Origin: Ricinus communis
Taxonomy: Eukaryota > Streptophyta > Magnoliopsida > Malpighiales > Euphorbiaceae
Assembly (NCBI RefSeq): GCF_019578655.1
Contig: NC_063256.1
Coordinates: 10,726,001-10,790,000 of the forward strand
Reading direction: 5' to 3'
DNA: 64,000 nucleotides
The notes under the pieces were generated by a model that was not told where the DNA came from, made no database searches, and worked only from the letters and a program-made list of their open reading frames with translations. Shown here piece by piece: positions 23,340 to 37,400 of the stretch. Position numbers and translations under genes: made by a program. The number at the start of each line of letters is the position of its first letter. Position 1 is the first letter of the stretch.

Positions 23340-26300
23340 ATGCCCGTTAAACTTCTTCCACAGCTCCGTTTCCTCACTCCATCACTTCCGGTAACCAGTC
23401 TCCCACCTATGAAATCATTCTCACTAATAAACTGGAATCGACCCGTCCCCATTTTCTCTCAGATTTTCCCATTTAGACTCAAATACCTAGGGCTTTCACC
23501 TTATTTCAATTCTCAACTCAGTGTTCGCCGATTCTCAACTCGGTCATTTCGACCTAGAACCACCGCACGGTCAAGCTCTGAGTTTAGGCAGTCAAAAAGT
23601 TTAATTGAAGACGAAGCTGAACTCAGTGACTGGGTTAGCGAGTTAAAGACGAGTTCTCTTCGTGGAAAACTCACCAGTGAAGACGAGTCAGATTCTGATA
23701 TGACTCGTAATAAAAGTAAGAGGGAAAGAGGTAGAGAGGGATTTTCTTCTTCGAAGAGAAGAAGGGAAAGGGAAACTGATGAGTTTAGTGAGTTAAATAA
23801 TAGGAGGGGAATTAAAGATAAAGTTGATTCCTTTTCGAGGAATTCGAGAGCAAGTAAGCCTTTTGATAGGAAATTTATTGGCAGTGATAATGAGAAGGAG
23901 AGGTTTAATTCGCGGAGAAAGAAAATTGGAAATGCTGATTTAGGGTTTAGGAGAGAAAAAAGGGTATCTGTTGATGAAAATGATGATTATTTTGATAAGG
24001 AGGATGAGAGAAAGGACCTAATAGGGAGAATTACGGATTTGGTTCGTGAGGAGGAGACTGATGATGCTAATGATGAAGGGTGTCACGATGATGAAGGAAT
24101 CTTAAGGAAAAATGTATCTTCTTCGTTGGGATTTGAGAAAGATAGGCCAAACTCTCCTGGAACTTCTGATTCTTACTTAAGCGACTCTAGGTATGTCAAA
24201 TAAACCTCGTTCATTATGAGATTTGCTCTTTTATTGTGTATATATGATATATGGTTAGTATTTTTCTTTGGAAGAAAGTGGAAGGTATAGCTATAAAGAT
24301 CAAAGCTCAATGCGTATAGTAACATCATGATTTTTCTTGTTAAAACAACTTAATCGGGAAATACTGTGATCTTTTCGGAAAGGTGTAATAAGTGAGTTTT
24401 ATTTTTTGGTCACCTTGTTCTAGTTTGTAGAAACTGTTTCCTAGTTGTATATGTCTAGGTTTTGAGAAGGTACAAGTCCAAGAAGCAATAAATTGAGTTA
24501 TAGCTTTCATGTCAAAGTATATTTCAAATGGATTTGGGCATGCACAGAAGTGATGACAACTTTCAGTTCTAAGACATCAAAATATGTCCAGGTTAATTGC
24601 AAAGTCGGTGCTGTAACCCTGAAGCATGATGTGATATGATTCAGCTAGAAACATGCATTCACTTTGCAACTAATGAGGGGTGAAATTTTCAAAGTGAAAT
24701 ACTTATTTGTGACTAATTTAACTTTTTGTTATAAAATTTATGCCCCTTTCTAATGCTCATCATTTTGTGCACACTTAATTTCAATATAATCCCTGCAGAT
24801 TTGATCAATGTCCAGTTTCTCCTTTGTCATTAAAAGGAATTAAGGATGCAGGGTATGAGAAAATGACCGTTGTTCAGGAGGCCACTCTTCCAGTTATACT
24901 AAAAGGTTTGTTTCTTCCTATATGGTCTAGTTCTCGCCTATTTGTCTTCTTGCTTTCTTAAGATAACAGTTGGAGTAGGATTTTGGAATCCTGAGATGGG
25001 GTTGTCTTCTTCTTATATTCTGGATGAGCTGCAGCTGAGATATAGTAGATGGTTGTGTTTTGTCAGTAAATTGCACAATGTCAGAACAACTTAATTTCTG
25101 GATCATTTTGTTTTTCACTTGTTAGATGGGTATATTCTCCAAGGAAATTCACAACAAGTATATGTGAAGTTACATTTTCTGAAGGCTTATATTGTTTGAT
25201 CTATCATTTCCACGTATAAGCTATAAAGATCTTCTTGCTTCATTTTGTTCACGTATTGTTTAGGGCCAAGATGATAAAATACCCTATCAACAGTGCACTT
25301 GCAGCTGGCTTTCACCTTTATATGTGTCCTTATTTCTGTTAATACTCTTTGCCATTATGCTGGCTTATGTTTTACAAGAAGATAATGCACTGATGCATTG
25401 ATTTGGTTTCCAGGTAAGGATGTTCTTGCTAAGGCTAGAACAGGCACTGGAAAAACCGTAGCATTTTTGGTAAGACACCTTTCTTTGAGTAACCATTAAT
25501 GCATGATGGCATGTTACCCTATGGGCGACCATCGGCGTCCATTTTTAGCCTCAAGGACTGTTATTCTTTGTAATTTGTTCGATGATCTACATTTCCACTT
25601 CTTAGTAAAGTTGGTAAACCTTAAGTTCAAAAAAGTTGGTAAATTTTGAAGATATAAATATGTTCATACATATGATAATATACTTACCACCCATAATGTG
25701 AGAGAACTGAATCATACGAGTCAAGGTATTATATATGTATAGAGTCAATTATTTAGATGTTCACAATCCTCTGGGAGCCTGGTGGATATATATATTGTTT
25801 TTATTTTTTCATGCTTTAATCAACAGGGAATGAATATTCCAATATCCATTCACTTAGGGAGTTTCCCTTGTGAATAGTGAATATAGGCCATCTTTTGAAG
25901 TTGGGCAAAAAAATGGAATAATGAAGTCATCTGAGATTTTCTAAGATGCAGAATTTCTTTAAGCTATATTTGATTCTCTGTCTCTGTAATCAGCTTCCGG
26001 CAATTGAAGTTGTTGTAAAATCTCCTCCTACTGGTCGTGATCAAAAACGACCTCCAATTCTTGTGGTTGTTATTTGCCCAACTCGGGAACTTGCAAGTCA
26101 AGCTGCTGCAGAAGCAAATACCCTATTGAAGTATCACCCTTCTGTCGGTGTTCAAGTTGTGATAGGAGGTACAAGACTTGCACTTGAACAAAAAAAAATG
26201 CAAGCTAACCCTTGCCAGGTGAGTTTATTATTATCAGATAAGGTTCACGAAGCATTTAATAAATGCAGTGATTACATATAGGCTCCTATTGATGCTTCGC

Positions 26301-28234
26301 CAGGTCAAGTATCAGAACAATATACTGCTCTTAACAGTTTGATTTGTTGTCAAACTGTATAAGGCTGGTCACTTAATAAAATCAGTGCATAATTTGAATT
26401 CAAAATTCATTTTAGTCAATACAGTAATTTCATTCCAAGATCTGTTACACCTTCAGCTTACACTGGATAAACTACCGATGCCAGCTTAAAGATGAGGAAA
26501 TAAATTGTCTTAGGTTGGATATTTTATACTTCTCACACATAGAAATTCACAGATTCTTGTTGCTACGCCTGGAAGACTCCAAGATCATATTGAGAATACA
26601 GCAGGATTTGCAACAAGGCTGATGGGTGTCAAGGTCCTTATACTTGATGAAGCTGATCATTTGCTGGACATGGGATTTCGTAAAGACATTGAGAGAATAA
26701 TTGCTGCTGTTCCCAAGCAACGACAAACACTTCTATTTTCTGCAACAGTTCCTGAAGAGGTCTTTTCTTCTTTTTAATTACTTCTTGCGTCTTAAAGCAT
26801 CCTGTACGCTGAACAGTAGTTCCTTGTTCCATCTAAAGGTTCGTCAAATATGTCACATTGCTCTGAGAAGAGATCATGAATTCATCAATACAGTTCCAGA
26901 GGGAACTGATGAGACACATACACAGGTAGACTTCTTTGTAAATGCATTCTAGTTCTTGTTATTTTTATCTGTGCCTTAATTTTTGGATTATTTCAGGTCA
27001 GGCAGATGCATTTGGTTGCTCCATTAGACAAGCATTTCCCCCTATTATATGTTCTTCTAAAGGATCATATTGCGGATAACATTGATTATAAGGTACTTTG
27101 AAGTCCACAAATAAATGCACATTTTAATTGATATATTGTCCGTTGTATTTATCTGTCCCATAAGATGTCTATGCTTTTAGGAGTTCATATGCTTCATGCT
27201 TTTTTGATGTTCCATAGAAATCAAATTACGATGTTGAGCCACCTTACTCCAACCTTGTAGCATATATTACATAGCCTCTGGTCTGTGCAGGTTCTTTTAT
27301 TTTGTACAACTGCTATGGTCACAAGAATGGTTGCTAACCTACTTGGTGAACTGAAATTGAATGTTAGAGAGATTCATTCAAGAAAGCCTCAGAGTTATAG
27401 GACCAGGGTTTCTGATGAGTTCCGGAAGTCGAAGGGCCTTATACTCGTGACTTCTGATGTATCTGCACGTGGAGTTGATTATCCTGATGTAACCCTTGTC
27501 ATACAGGTAAAGTTGTTGGCATTTTGTGAACTCAAAGTTTTGGACATTGACCTTCCACTCTTACAAGAGTATATGATCTCTTAAAAATGCAATCATTTTG
27601 TGCACGTGTTGTCAAAGTCATAAAAATGTTTGAGCTGAGCTCTTATGTCTTTTTTATGATTAACCCTGCCTCTTGCAAGCACAGGTGGGCTTGCCAGCTG
27701 ATAGGGAACAATACATACATCGACTTGGTAGAACTGGCCGTAAAGGTAAAGAAGGGGTAGGCATATTGTTATTGGCACCTTGGGAAGAAAGCTTCTTATC
27801 TACCATCAAGGATTTGCCAATATCGAAGGCTCCAGTACCTTCGGTGGACCCTGATACAAAGAAAAAGGTATCTGTCTCTGTTCAAAACTTGCAGTCAGGG
27901 CTTTCTTTTCCTGTTTTCACAATGGAAGTTGCTACCATAATACAATGAAAGTCTAGTATTTTCCCATCAACATCCCTGGTGTCTTGACAATCAAACATTC
28001 TAACAGGTGGAACGATCCCTCTCCCACGTGGAGATGAAGAATAAAGAAGCAGCATACCAGGCCTGGCTCGGCTATTACAATTCCAGTAAGCTGGTCGGTA
28101 GGGACAAATATAGGCTTGTGGAGCTGGCTAATGATTTCAGCCGAAGTATGGGACTCGATAACCCCCCTGCCATCCCCAAGCTCGTCCTCGGCAAGATGGG
28201 TCTCAGGAACATCCCTGGCTTGCGCTCAAAATAG
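23340..28234 (+). CDS. DEAD-box ATP-dependent RNA helicase, RH25/RH26/RH31-like (10 exons, 751 aa)
   Basis: An ATP-driven RNA unwinding/remodelling enzyme. Exons: 23340-24190, 24799-24905, 25414-25469, 25994-26218, 26553-26759, 26839-26925, 26997-27092, 27291-27506, 27685-27867, 28007-28234. All introns are GT-AG and the frame is continuous. Motifs in order: Q motif (F285...Q310), Walker A ARTGTGKT (327-334), PTRELA (367-372), GG (396-397), TPGR (418-421), DEAD (445-448), SAT (476-478), SARGVD (601-606), HRLGRTGR (627-634). The C-terminus ends IPGLRSK. Residues 1-284 form a long, highly charged Arg/Glu/Asp/Ser-rich extension. The first ~80 residues have Arg and Ser with almost no acid and include RRFSTRSF, which suggests mitochondrial or plastid import. 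Family assignment is firm. The closest Arabidopsis paralogue and location are inferred. The first Met is chosen; M24 is a possible alternative. Confidence 0.95.
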
Positions 28235-28518
28235 TTTTGACACCTAAGCAGTTGATAGAGAATCTATATTGAGATCATATTCATAGACTGTGCAGATCGT
28301 TGTAGGAAAACATTGCTTTCTGATTGCTGGATAGAACTTCCAATGAATATGAGTTCGTATTTCTGTGCAAAGTATGGGCAGGGTCCAATCTTATATCATT
28401 GTAACTTCAAGTTTTCTAAAATTGTCCAAGAAATTCTTCACTACATTTTAGGAAAAAGGTTATCTTTGAAGCTTGTGATCTCAGTCTTCAATATCATTTT
28501 AGATTGTATAATTTTTAA

Positions 28519-28524
28519 AATAAA
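28519..28524 (+). terminator. Candidate polyadenylation signal of helicase gene
   Basis: AATAAA lies about 285 bases after the helicase stop codon, in a downstream AT-rich tract. Plant signals are loose, so this is only a candidate. Confidence 0.3.
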
Positions 28525-28599
28525 AAATCTAATTTTTATAATAAAGAGTATTTTAAATAATATTTAAATATAGAATAAATTGTTTTATTCAAGTTTAAT

Positions 28600-29570
28600 A
28601 ATTCTTTTATATTTTATATTTTGTTTTATTTTTATTTTTATGTGTATAAATAATTATAATTTCTTTTTTAATCTTTATCAATAAGAAAATAATATAAAAG
28701 TTAATTAATTAAGTGTATAGAAACTTTTAATTATTAAAAAGTGTATAAAAATTAGTAATATATTTATTAAAATTAAAAGAGAGTAAAATATGTTCTTTAT
28801 ATGTAGAGAGACCAACTAATTCTCTACTCTACATTTAAAGATTAAAAGTGTTAGACAATAGACCGATCAATGGAAATGCTCTAAGAGTAAAACTGTGCAA
28901 GACATTTATTTACCATCTCACACACTCCTTAACATCGAATGCCCAAAAGCTTTGATAACTTTGTCTCTCTTTCTAGAAATCTTTCTATGACCATTTACAG
29001 TACCCACTTCTTGGGTTTTCAGCTTGGGGTGGTTGCCAGTGGCTTTTGCCATCGGAATCTACCCCACGGCTCCTCTCTCTTTTGCTTTTGTATTTGTCTT
29101 GTTTAGTTTGTTTCAGTGGCGTATTTTAGTCTTAGCCTTTCTATTTAGAGCTTTTTTATAGTGTCTGTAATAATCGTTTCAGTGGCTATTATGGGTCAAC
29201 CTTCTTATTTTCCAGCGTGGTTCGACACCTGCATCGTCGGAAGTCTTTTGGAATGTTGTCTTTTGACAGTGGATGGTGAAGGAAAATTGGTTGGTATTTT
29301 GGCCAAAAGACAACAGTTGGAGGAGATAGCTTTCTAAGTTTTGTAAGAAATGTCCTTTTTTGGATCCGACGCCTATGGAGCCACCGGCAACAATCAACCG
29401 TTATTAACAGTGAGTGTGATTGGGGGATAAATCTAGAGGTGATGATGCTCTAGTTGGATGCCCAATAGTAGGAATTTTCTCCCGCGGGGTTTGGTTTATT
29501 GGCCCCGAGCTCATCAGCGGCGGCCATGGTTTCCCATCATGTGGAGTTGGTGTAACTAGGTACAGGGAGC
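28600..29570. other. Intergenic DNA with a GC-richer, unrecognised segment (28,900-29,640)
   Basis: 28,600-28,880 is AT-rich. 28,900-29,640 is more balanced, with short open frames on both strands (for example 72 codons at 29,179-29,397 minus and 29,420-29,638 plus). I recognise none of them. It could be remnant transposon sequence or a degraded gene. Confidence 0.35.
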
Positions 29571-29577
29571 CTGATTG

Positions 29578-31542
29578 TAATTTTTATGGCGCAAATTATA
29601 AGATGAACCCGGTACATCCAACACCATTTTATTTGTAAATGATACGTGCGTCACATGCTAATAAAATTATTTTTTTAAAAATAATTTATATTGATTAATT
29701 TTATATTAAATATTTATTAATTTATGTTTATTGAATATATGTTGAATGTTTTTTATTTAAATGTAAAATATTTATTATTTGTTAATTTAATTTTATTAAA
29801 AATATATATTACAATATAAATATTTATAGTATAATTTTAATTTGATTTGTTTTTTTTGTTTACCAACTGTGTAAGGAAGATTTATGTTATGTTTATATTA
29901 TATATATTTATTTGAATGAATTAGTGGTATAATTTTCATTAATGACGAATATCTATTGACAAACTAATGATGATTGTGTCATAAATTATAAATGTTTATA
30001 TCAATCATAAATTTTTTTCAATATACATCACAAAAATAATAAAAGCTTTCATAAATAATCAGTATTTTTATTTGAGAATATTAATGAATAATATATATAC
30101 AGGTAAAAATATTGCAATATTAGATAATGAATATTAATATTAATATTGATAAATAATACATCAAACAAAATGAACATGAACATTAATCATAATGAATATT
30201 AAGTTCACAAATAATAAATATTTCAATACAAAGAAAATTAATTATTATACAATATTACATCTAATGAACATTATACATATAGAAAATGAATATTTTAGTA
30301 CATGTGAATGAATAATTTTTTTTTAATATATGTATATGCTCTAATAAAAACTTTTTAACATGTGTTGCTGTATTCTGACACGTGATTTTTAATTTTAACA
30401 TGTGTTCTTATTATTGACACGTATATTCAAGTTTATATATAATTTTTTAATATAATAATTTTTATAAATCGATTTCTTATAATTTAAAAAATTTTAAAAA
30501 TAATGAAGACGCAAAGATAAAAGTCCCTGTGTTATATGCTTTGAAAGTAGAATGCACCACATATTTTAGAAAAAAACAATACCTCACACATGTGTTATGG
30601 ACTCCGGTCAATGTAGAATCATAGACCAGAATCCATGTTATAACAATTGGAATTTGTACGGAAATTATAAGATGAACCCTTATCCATGTAGCTTTATGGA
30701 CCCGGAGGTTCATCCGACATCGTTTTACTTATACAAATTTTTGTGTTTTAAATTTTATACGTGTGTTAGATACTGACGCGAGTCAGATGTTGATACAGTT
30801 TTTTTTTTTAAATAATTTATATTCATTATTTTTGTATTAAATGTTGATTGACCTATGTTCATTAAACATATGTTAAGAGTTCATTGTTTAAACGTTAAAT
30901 ATTTATTATTTGTTAACTTAATTTTGTTGAAAATATATGTATAACACAATATAAATATTTGTAATTTTAGCTTGATTTTTTTTTGTTTACCAATTATATA
31001 AATATGATTTATATTATGTCCATATTATATATGTTCATTTGAATGAATTATTAGATATAATTTTTATTAAATGACAAATTAATAAATATTATGCCTATAA
31101 ATAGTGAATATTTATATTAATCATACAAAAATTTCAATATGCATCACAAAAATAATAAAAGTTTTCATAAATAATTAATATTTTTATTTGAGAATATTGA
31201 TGAACATTATATATGCAGACAATAAACATTGTAGTACTAGATAATGAACATTAATATTAACATTGATGAATAATACATTAAATAAAATGAACATTAACAT
31301 TAACCAAAATAAATATTAAGTTCATAGATAATGAATATTTAAATACAAAGAATTAATCATTATAGAATATTATATCTAATGGATATTATATATATATAAA
31401 ATAAACATTTTAGTACATGTAAATGCATAAAAAAATTAATATGTATCCAGTCTAATAAAAATATTTTGACATGTGTTACTATAATTTTGACATGTGTATT
31501 TATTATTGACACGTAGAATTCAAGTTTATGTATAATTTTATA
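29578..31542. repeat. Large tandem direct duplication, ~0.9 kb units, offset ~1.07-1.12 kb
   Basis: Copy A (about 29,578-30,450) and copy B (about 30,648-31,542) share the same ordered blocks: ATTATAAGATGAACCC, a CATCC(a/g)ACA(c/t)C(a/g)TTTTA block, TATTTATTATTTGTTAA, CATCACAAAAATAATAAAAG, ATTTTTATTTGAGAATATT, TTTTAGTACATGT and TTATTGACACGTA. The offset grows from 1,069 to about 1,116 and falls back to 1,092, reflecting indels. No coding capacity. An old duplication of an AT-rich element, well diverged. Confidence 0.8.
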
Positions 31543-33890
31543 GTTTTTCTATTAATTCATTTATAATTTTTATATTTTTGGATTAATAAAATCTTAAAAT
31601 ATAAAAAAACTAATAAATATGTTAAAAACATTTAACTTATTATTATTATTATTTTTAAATATTTCAATTAATTATAAAATATTAAAATATCTATTTAATT
31701 ATATATAAAAATTTAATTTATATTATTATTTATAATCAAAATAATTACGATAGCAGGAAGGTAAAAGACGAGCTTTTATAAATATATAAAAGATATTTAA
31801 AATATTTTTTATATAATATTAATTTTATATTTATTTTGTTATAATTTTTAAAAAAATCTCATGTGTTAAAAATAAATACACATGTCAAAAAAATTTAATA
31901 ATTTTAATATAATATTTAATTTTTATAAATTTATTTTATTATAATCTAAAAAAAATTTAAAAACGTAGTATATAATTTTAAAAAATAATAAGTGAAAAAT
32001 AAATAAAAATTTTCACATTGTGCAATTTGAAAAAAAGTGAAGAATACTTTAAAAAATTTCAAACTAAATCAACGCGTGTTTTATTCTTGTCACCGCCACA
32101 AGTATTTATGGACTTCAGTGAATAAAATTAAAATAATGATGGAGAGGGTCCATATTAAAATAATTGTGTTTTTTGGTTTGTAGGCCATTGAGCCGACAAT
32201 GATTTGGACTATAGGCCTGCCTTTCAACAGGTTTTATCAAAAGCCCTTTCATCCATTTGGGATTTTAAGTTTAGGATCTTATTAGGATAATCATGTATTG
32301 AGTGTCTCCTGTTTGTATGGCTTTGGGCCTTTCGGCCATATTAATGCTAGTTCATTTTTGAAAAAAATAATAAAAATACTTATTCTTTTCATTTTTATAT
32401 TTTTTTAGTTTTATTATATTAAAATATTAAAAATACTATCTTTTAATTTTTTAAAATTACGATTTTAAATTCTTTATTCTTTTAATTATGTTTATATAAA
32501 ATAATAAAAAATAAAAAAAATTATCGAAAAATAATCATACTACATTTTAAAATAAAAAGTTATATTTTTTAAAAATAAAATCTTTATAATAAAAATGATA
32601 TTATTTTTGTTAATTTTAAAATATTTCTAAGATCTCATCATTTTTCTCTGATGACAAAATAAAAAAAGACAACTCTTGACATCCCAAAAATTATTCTTAG
32701 CACTTTCCCTTCTTTTTACTGGCTTTATTTTAAATAATTTTTTAAACTGGTTCTTCAAGACAGGTTTGGGTACTATAGAAGAAGAGTGCAGACTTTTAAT
32801 AGTTAGAATTAGGAGCGTTAATACAAATACAACACGCTTACTATATTTATTTAAATGAGTCGTATATAGATCATAAACCAGACACAACTCGCTAACCTAT
32901 TATACAAATGACTTAAAATTTAATCTATTTAACATGCAAAAAGTTATATTTTTTCAAATCAACAGAGACAATATCAAATCATAAATAAAATTTTCAGATA
33001 TAAAAGACCTCTTTAAGATTCATATTAATAGTATCAAATTATTTTGTTAGTGTTTTATTTTTTTTTTTTGTGAGAAAAGTGACACAAAAGAAAATTAGTA
33101 AAAAATTTATTAGGATAATCATACTAATTAGATTTTATTTGTTATATTTTATTTTTTAGCCATTTTATTTTTATTTACTTTTATTTTTATATATGATTTT
33201 TTTATTTTTTATTTTTTAAAATTTACAGATTATAAATGAATTGAGTTAAATTAACACGATCCAACAAAATATTAGAAATTTAACGGGTTACAATAAATTT
33301 GCGAATCATCCCGTTACACGACTCATTTTAAGCCATATTATAAATAGATCAACCCGTTTACTGACCTAAACCTGCTAAGGCTCAACCCTAACTCATGTTT
33401 TTCTTGTATTTGACGAATCAGGTTCCTGTGTCATGACCGTGGCTAGAATTCTAGGAAGTGAGACTGGTTTTCAACATCATGCACAGTGATATAATAGAAA
33501 AAAATTATTGAACAGAAAAGAGCACTTGATATTTGTAATTCCAATCCTTCTTCCCGGCTATAAGAAAAGAAGGTTCTCTTTCATCCATCTTGGGAGGGGG
33601 GTATTACTACAAATGTTGACCTTTTTTCTTTAAGCAAGTGTTCATAAAAGCTCTAAACTGAGCTTGTGCATCAAAATCCCTAACCCACTGTGGAACAAAA
33701 TTCTGAGAAATAAATGTATGACATTGTAAAATCCTAGATTCTAAACCTGCAAGCTTCTACATCAGTGGAGTTACATTGTGTTTGAACCCTATACTAAAAA
33801 CTAGCCGCTGAGACCTACATGCCCCCCTTTGCTGATGATCTGCTGCTACATCCATGTAAACAGGTTATGAACGGATTATAGTGTACAAAC
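31543..33890. other. AT-rich intergenic DNA downstream of the nucleotidyltransferase gene
   Basis: Mostly A/T-rich. A patch at about 32,165-32,345, ending in a CCTTTCGGCCATATTAATGC block and then an A-rich tail, resembles in style the 3' end of a plant LINE, but no reverse transcriptase sequence is present. 32,370-32,640 resembles the AT-rich block near 6,850-7,150. No gene was recognised; the 60-86 codon frames around 32,630-32,890 overlap on both strands and look incidental. Confidence 0.4.
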
Positions 33891-34449
33891 AAGCTTGAGC
33901 CAGCAAGAATGGATGACCTTCCAGATGAGTGTCATATTATTCCCAGTCGACTTCTTCATAAATTGGGTGGAGATCACAATGGCCTGGTACTGGAGGGTTT
34001 CTCATCATAGTATCAATCATCATAGAGTGGATGGTTCAGAGATACAAGAGGTGGGAAATCGTCGTCCTTCACTGTATAATTCCTTTAGCCTGCCGATCTA
34101 GCAATGAAATCAAATGTCCCTGTTAAGATAGTAAATAAAAAATCATCACAAAACAATTCAGCGAAATAACAAACAATAAATCGACAAAAACTTGGCGCAA
34201 AAGTTTATACTCATTAATGATATCCCCGTCAAAGTACGGGGACTACAGGACTATTATATCATGACGGCTGCATTTCAGAACATCACATATAAGTATATTA
34301 TAATTGAACAGAAGGCAGAAATCAAATTTTTCATTATATAGAACTGTATTTCTACCTCTTAAGTATTATATTCTAAGTACTGCCACTTATCCACAAAGCA
34401 ACCTGGCTCAGGCCCACCGAAACCTTGCACTTAACAGACAGAATGATGA
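33891..34449 (-). other. Probable 3' UTR/flank of nucleotidyltransferase gene
   Basis: This lies directly after the minus-strand stop codon at 34,450-34,452 and has more balanced composition than the DNA to its left. That fits a transcribed 3' untranslated region or a non-coding 3' exon. No clear AATAAA on the minus strand was found. Confidence 0.35.
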
Positions 34450-37400
34450 CTACCTCTGGAAATGAGGTGAAGAAGGTTGATCCGGTGAAGACCGTTGGCC
34501 AGAGCTTCCATGAAATCTTTGGTCCTCAAATCCCCCACTCGATCGACTTCCTTCATTTGAATGTGACAGCTCATTTACACCTGAGAAACCCACTGGCCCT
34601 AGAGATCCAAACTCAAGTTGTTCTGCAGGATTGCCAAAACCAGCACTCTGATCATAAGGATACAACATGAGAACGGGTGGAAAGTTAGGCCCATTTGAAG
34701 AAACTCCCCCAGGATTTACTGGATACATGCCATATGCCATAGTAGAACCACTCTGTGAGTTCTGACGGTTTGGACCATTTTGAGACTGGTATGAAGAGAA
34801 TGTATCATGTCTATTATGAGAGCCCCATGTTCTATCAGTACGGCTTTCATTTGCAGCCAAGCGGTCAAGCCTTGAACTTAACTTCTCAGCTTGACCACGG
34901 CTTGGTCGCCCAGCGGCTCGAGGCTTTGGATTCACATGCCAGTTCCCTTCCCTATCGCCATGGTGGTCATTTCTATCATAACTGTAATTTCCCTTTCTAG
35001 TATTTGAAGTATGTCGGTCACGAATAGAAACCTTCTAAAATAGATAATGAAATAATAATAAGAACATCATGTGAGAGAAGGTCTACACTATCAGCAACAA
35101 AAAAACCTAGGAGTTCACTGATGAAACCAATTCTTTTAGCTGCAATAAACAAGAAAAAAGGCAAGCTCTTGTAAAATTGCTGGAGAAAATTACTATTTTC
35201 AGGCTTCACTTCCTAGAAGCCCAAACTAAAAGACTATAAAAAGGCATGTCCTCCTCCAGACAGGCATGCAGGGGATTGAGAAGAGTAGCTGGTATAATCC
35301 TTTCCTTGTGCATATGTCATCAAACGACATAAACAATAAAAATAAAGGCATATCTCTATTCCTTCAACATTTAAAGTAGCCCATTTTCATATTATCCATC
35401 TGTGGAACTGAAAATAAAGTTGCCCATTAAATATTATCCATCTATTAAACTGAAACTAACAAACAAAACAACAGCAGAGTGAGAGTATGCACAGAAAAAC
35501 CTCGGGAGAGAATTTACAACTAGTGGACCGCAAGATGTGCAGAGGTCAACGGCGTGGTAAGAAACATGTAAAATAAATCTCAAACACACATGAAAAGTTA
35601 AAATAACTCTACTACAAACAGAATGAAATACTTTTCTAGATCATGCATATTAAAAACACAATAAACTAAAAATGAAAGCAAGGAAACAACAAAGGAGAAG
35701 TTAGGTATAGAGAATTATCTTACAGGACTTGGCAGGTAGGTCCCTGTCCCACTGCGATATCTTGGTATTTCATCAACATAATGTTGGTAAACACCAGCAG
35801 GTCGATTAGAGACAGACTGTAGAGGAGCCACAGGAACGAGACGAGGTCCATAATTCACAAGCTGAGAGAAAATATTCATATTGGTTAACAGAGGTCTTCC
35901 AGGACCATCCCATGGGATACGACCTTGTAAATATACCGGTGGCACCATAAGAGGTGAAGGACAAACCATTGGCGAATTGAACCGGGAGTTTTGGCAAAAG
36001 CGCCCATATTGCAAATTCTGCCAGTGGCTAGCAAAATCACTATTTAGAATGTCGGTTTTGTGCTCCAATGGCTCAATAGAAGCAGTCCTTATCATAGAAT
36101 TAGTACTTAAAACCTCAGATTGATCAATTCCATCCGATGAATCAAAGTTCTGACCAGAATCGCTGTTATCTGCGCCCTCCTCAACACTGAATTGACTTGT
36201 TGATGCCTCAGAAGTTCCTGCCTCAGAAGGAAAGTTGTAAACTGGAAGCATTGTAACAAATGGAACTGGTGGCCCTGTGGGATAAAATGCAAATGGAACA
36301 AGCCCTGAACTATCTGTAGTTCTTTGCCTTGAACCAGGTCCCAAGAGCACAGGAGCCATAGAGAGCAATGACTCAGATCCACTCGTCTGTGCTGTTTCAA
36401 ATCCAGGAATCTGATGCCTTGGAACATGCACAGCAGAAGCAGATTGAAGTCCTATGCTTCTTTCTATTATTTCAGGGCTGATAGTGGACGGTGGATTCCA
36501 TTCTTTAGTTTCATCATCTCCCTGGTTGGAGGAATGTTCAGAAACATTCTTACCTTTACCATAAACAGCAGATGGAACTGTAGAAGAAGCTGTTTTCCTA
36601 TTTCTCTTTTCCCTTGTTGATTTTGATGCCTTTGCAGGTGATCCCTCCCACGAACTCTCAGAAGAGGTTTTACTTCTCAGAGAGCTAGTATTCACAGTAG
36701 GAAAGGACCTTGAACCCGCAACTCTGTCATCAAAGGAAACTTCAGTGCCTCTGCTTTCTTGATAAGGGAAAGCATCTAGATGATCTTCCCTCACTGACCC
36801 TCGAGATTCTTTGGAGAACTTCTGTTGAACTCTCAAAGAGCTAGCAGAGCCACTTATTAGGGATGAAGGAGCGAAGTTATAACTAGCTGAAGTAGATTGC
36901 TGCTTATCATCCGATTGATGCATTTCAAAGCTTCCATTGTCAAGATCAATCCCACTGGGGGAGCTCCTCTCTGGCTCATGCCAGAAATCACGATCAGCCT
37001 CAATGGCATTCATATCCAAGGAACCAAAATGCTCATTCCGAGGTTCAACAGAATCTTCTGTATTGGAGGTCAACCCTATGCCAGGAAAATAATGAGGAAA
37101 GTGCATATTTGTGCCCCATGGGTTGTCCATCAATGGTATATTTGCAGGTAGCATTCCACCCAAATTTCTCTGGGGCGCATATTCCATTGATGCTAGAACA
37201 GAAGGTGAGATTGGAAAAGGTATGTGATTTGATGCTAAATTTGGCGGAAGGTGAACTTGTCCATTAAAACCAAGACCTGCAGAAGATGCTATCATGTTCA
37301 CAAAATCTTGATCTTCCTGATGCATGTGCTGTGCCCCAAGGACAGAAGCAAATTCTTCACCAGTACCAACCATGCCAGAATCATCATGGTAACTGTTTGA

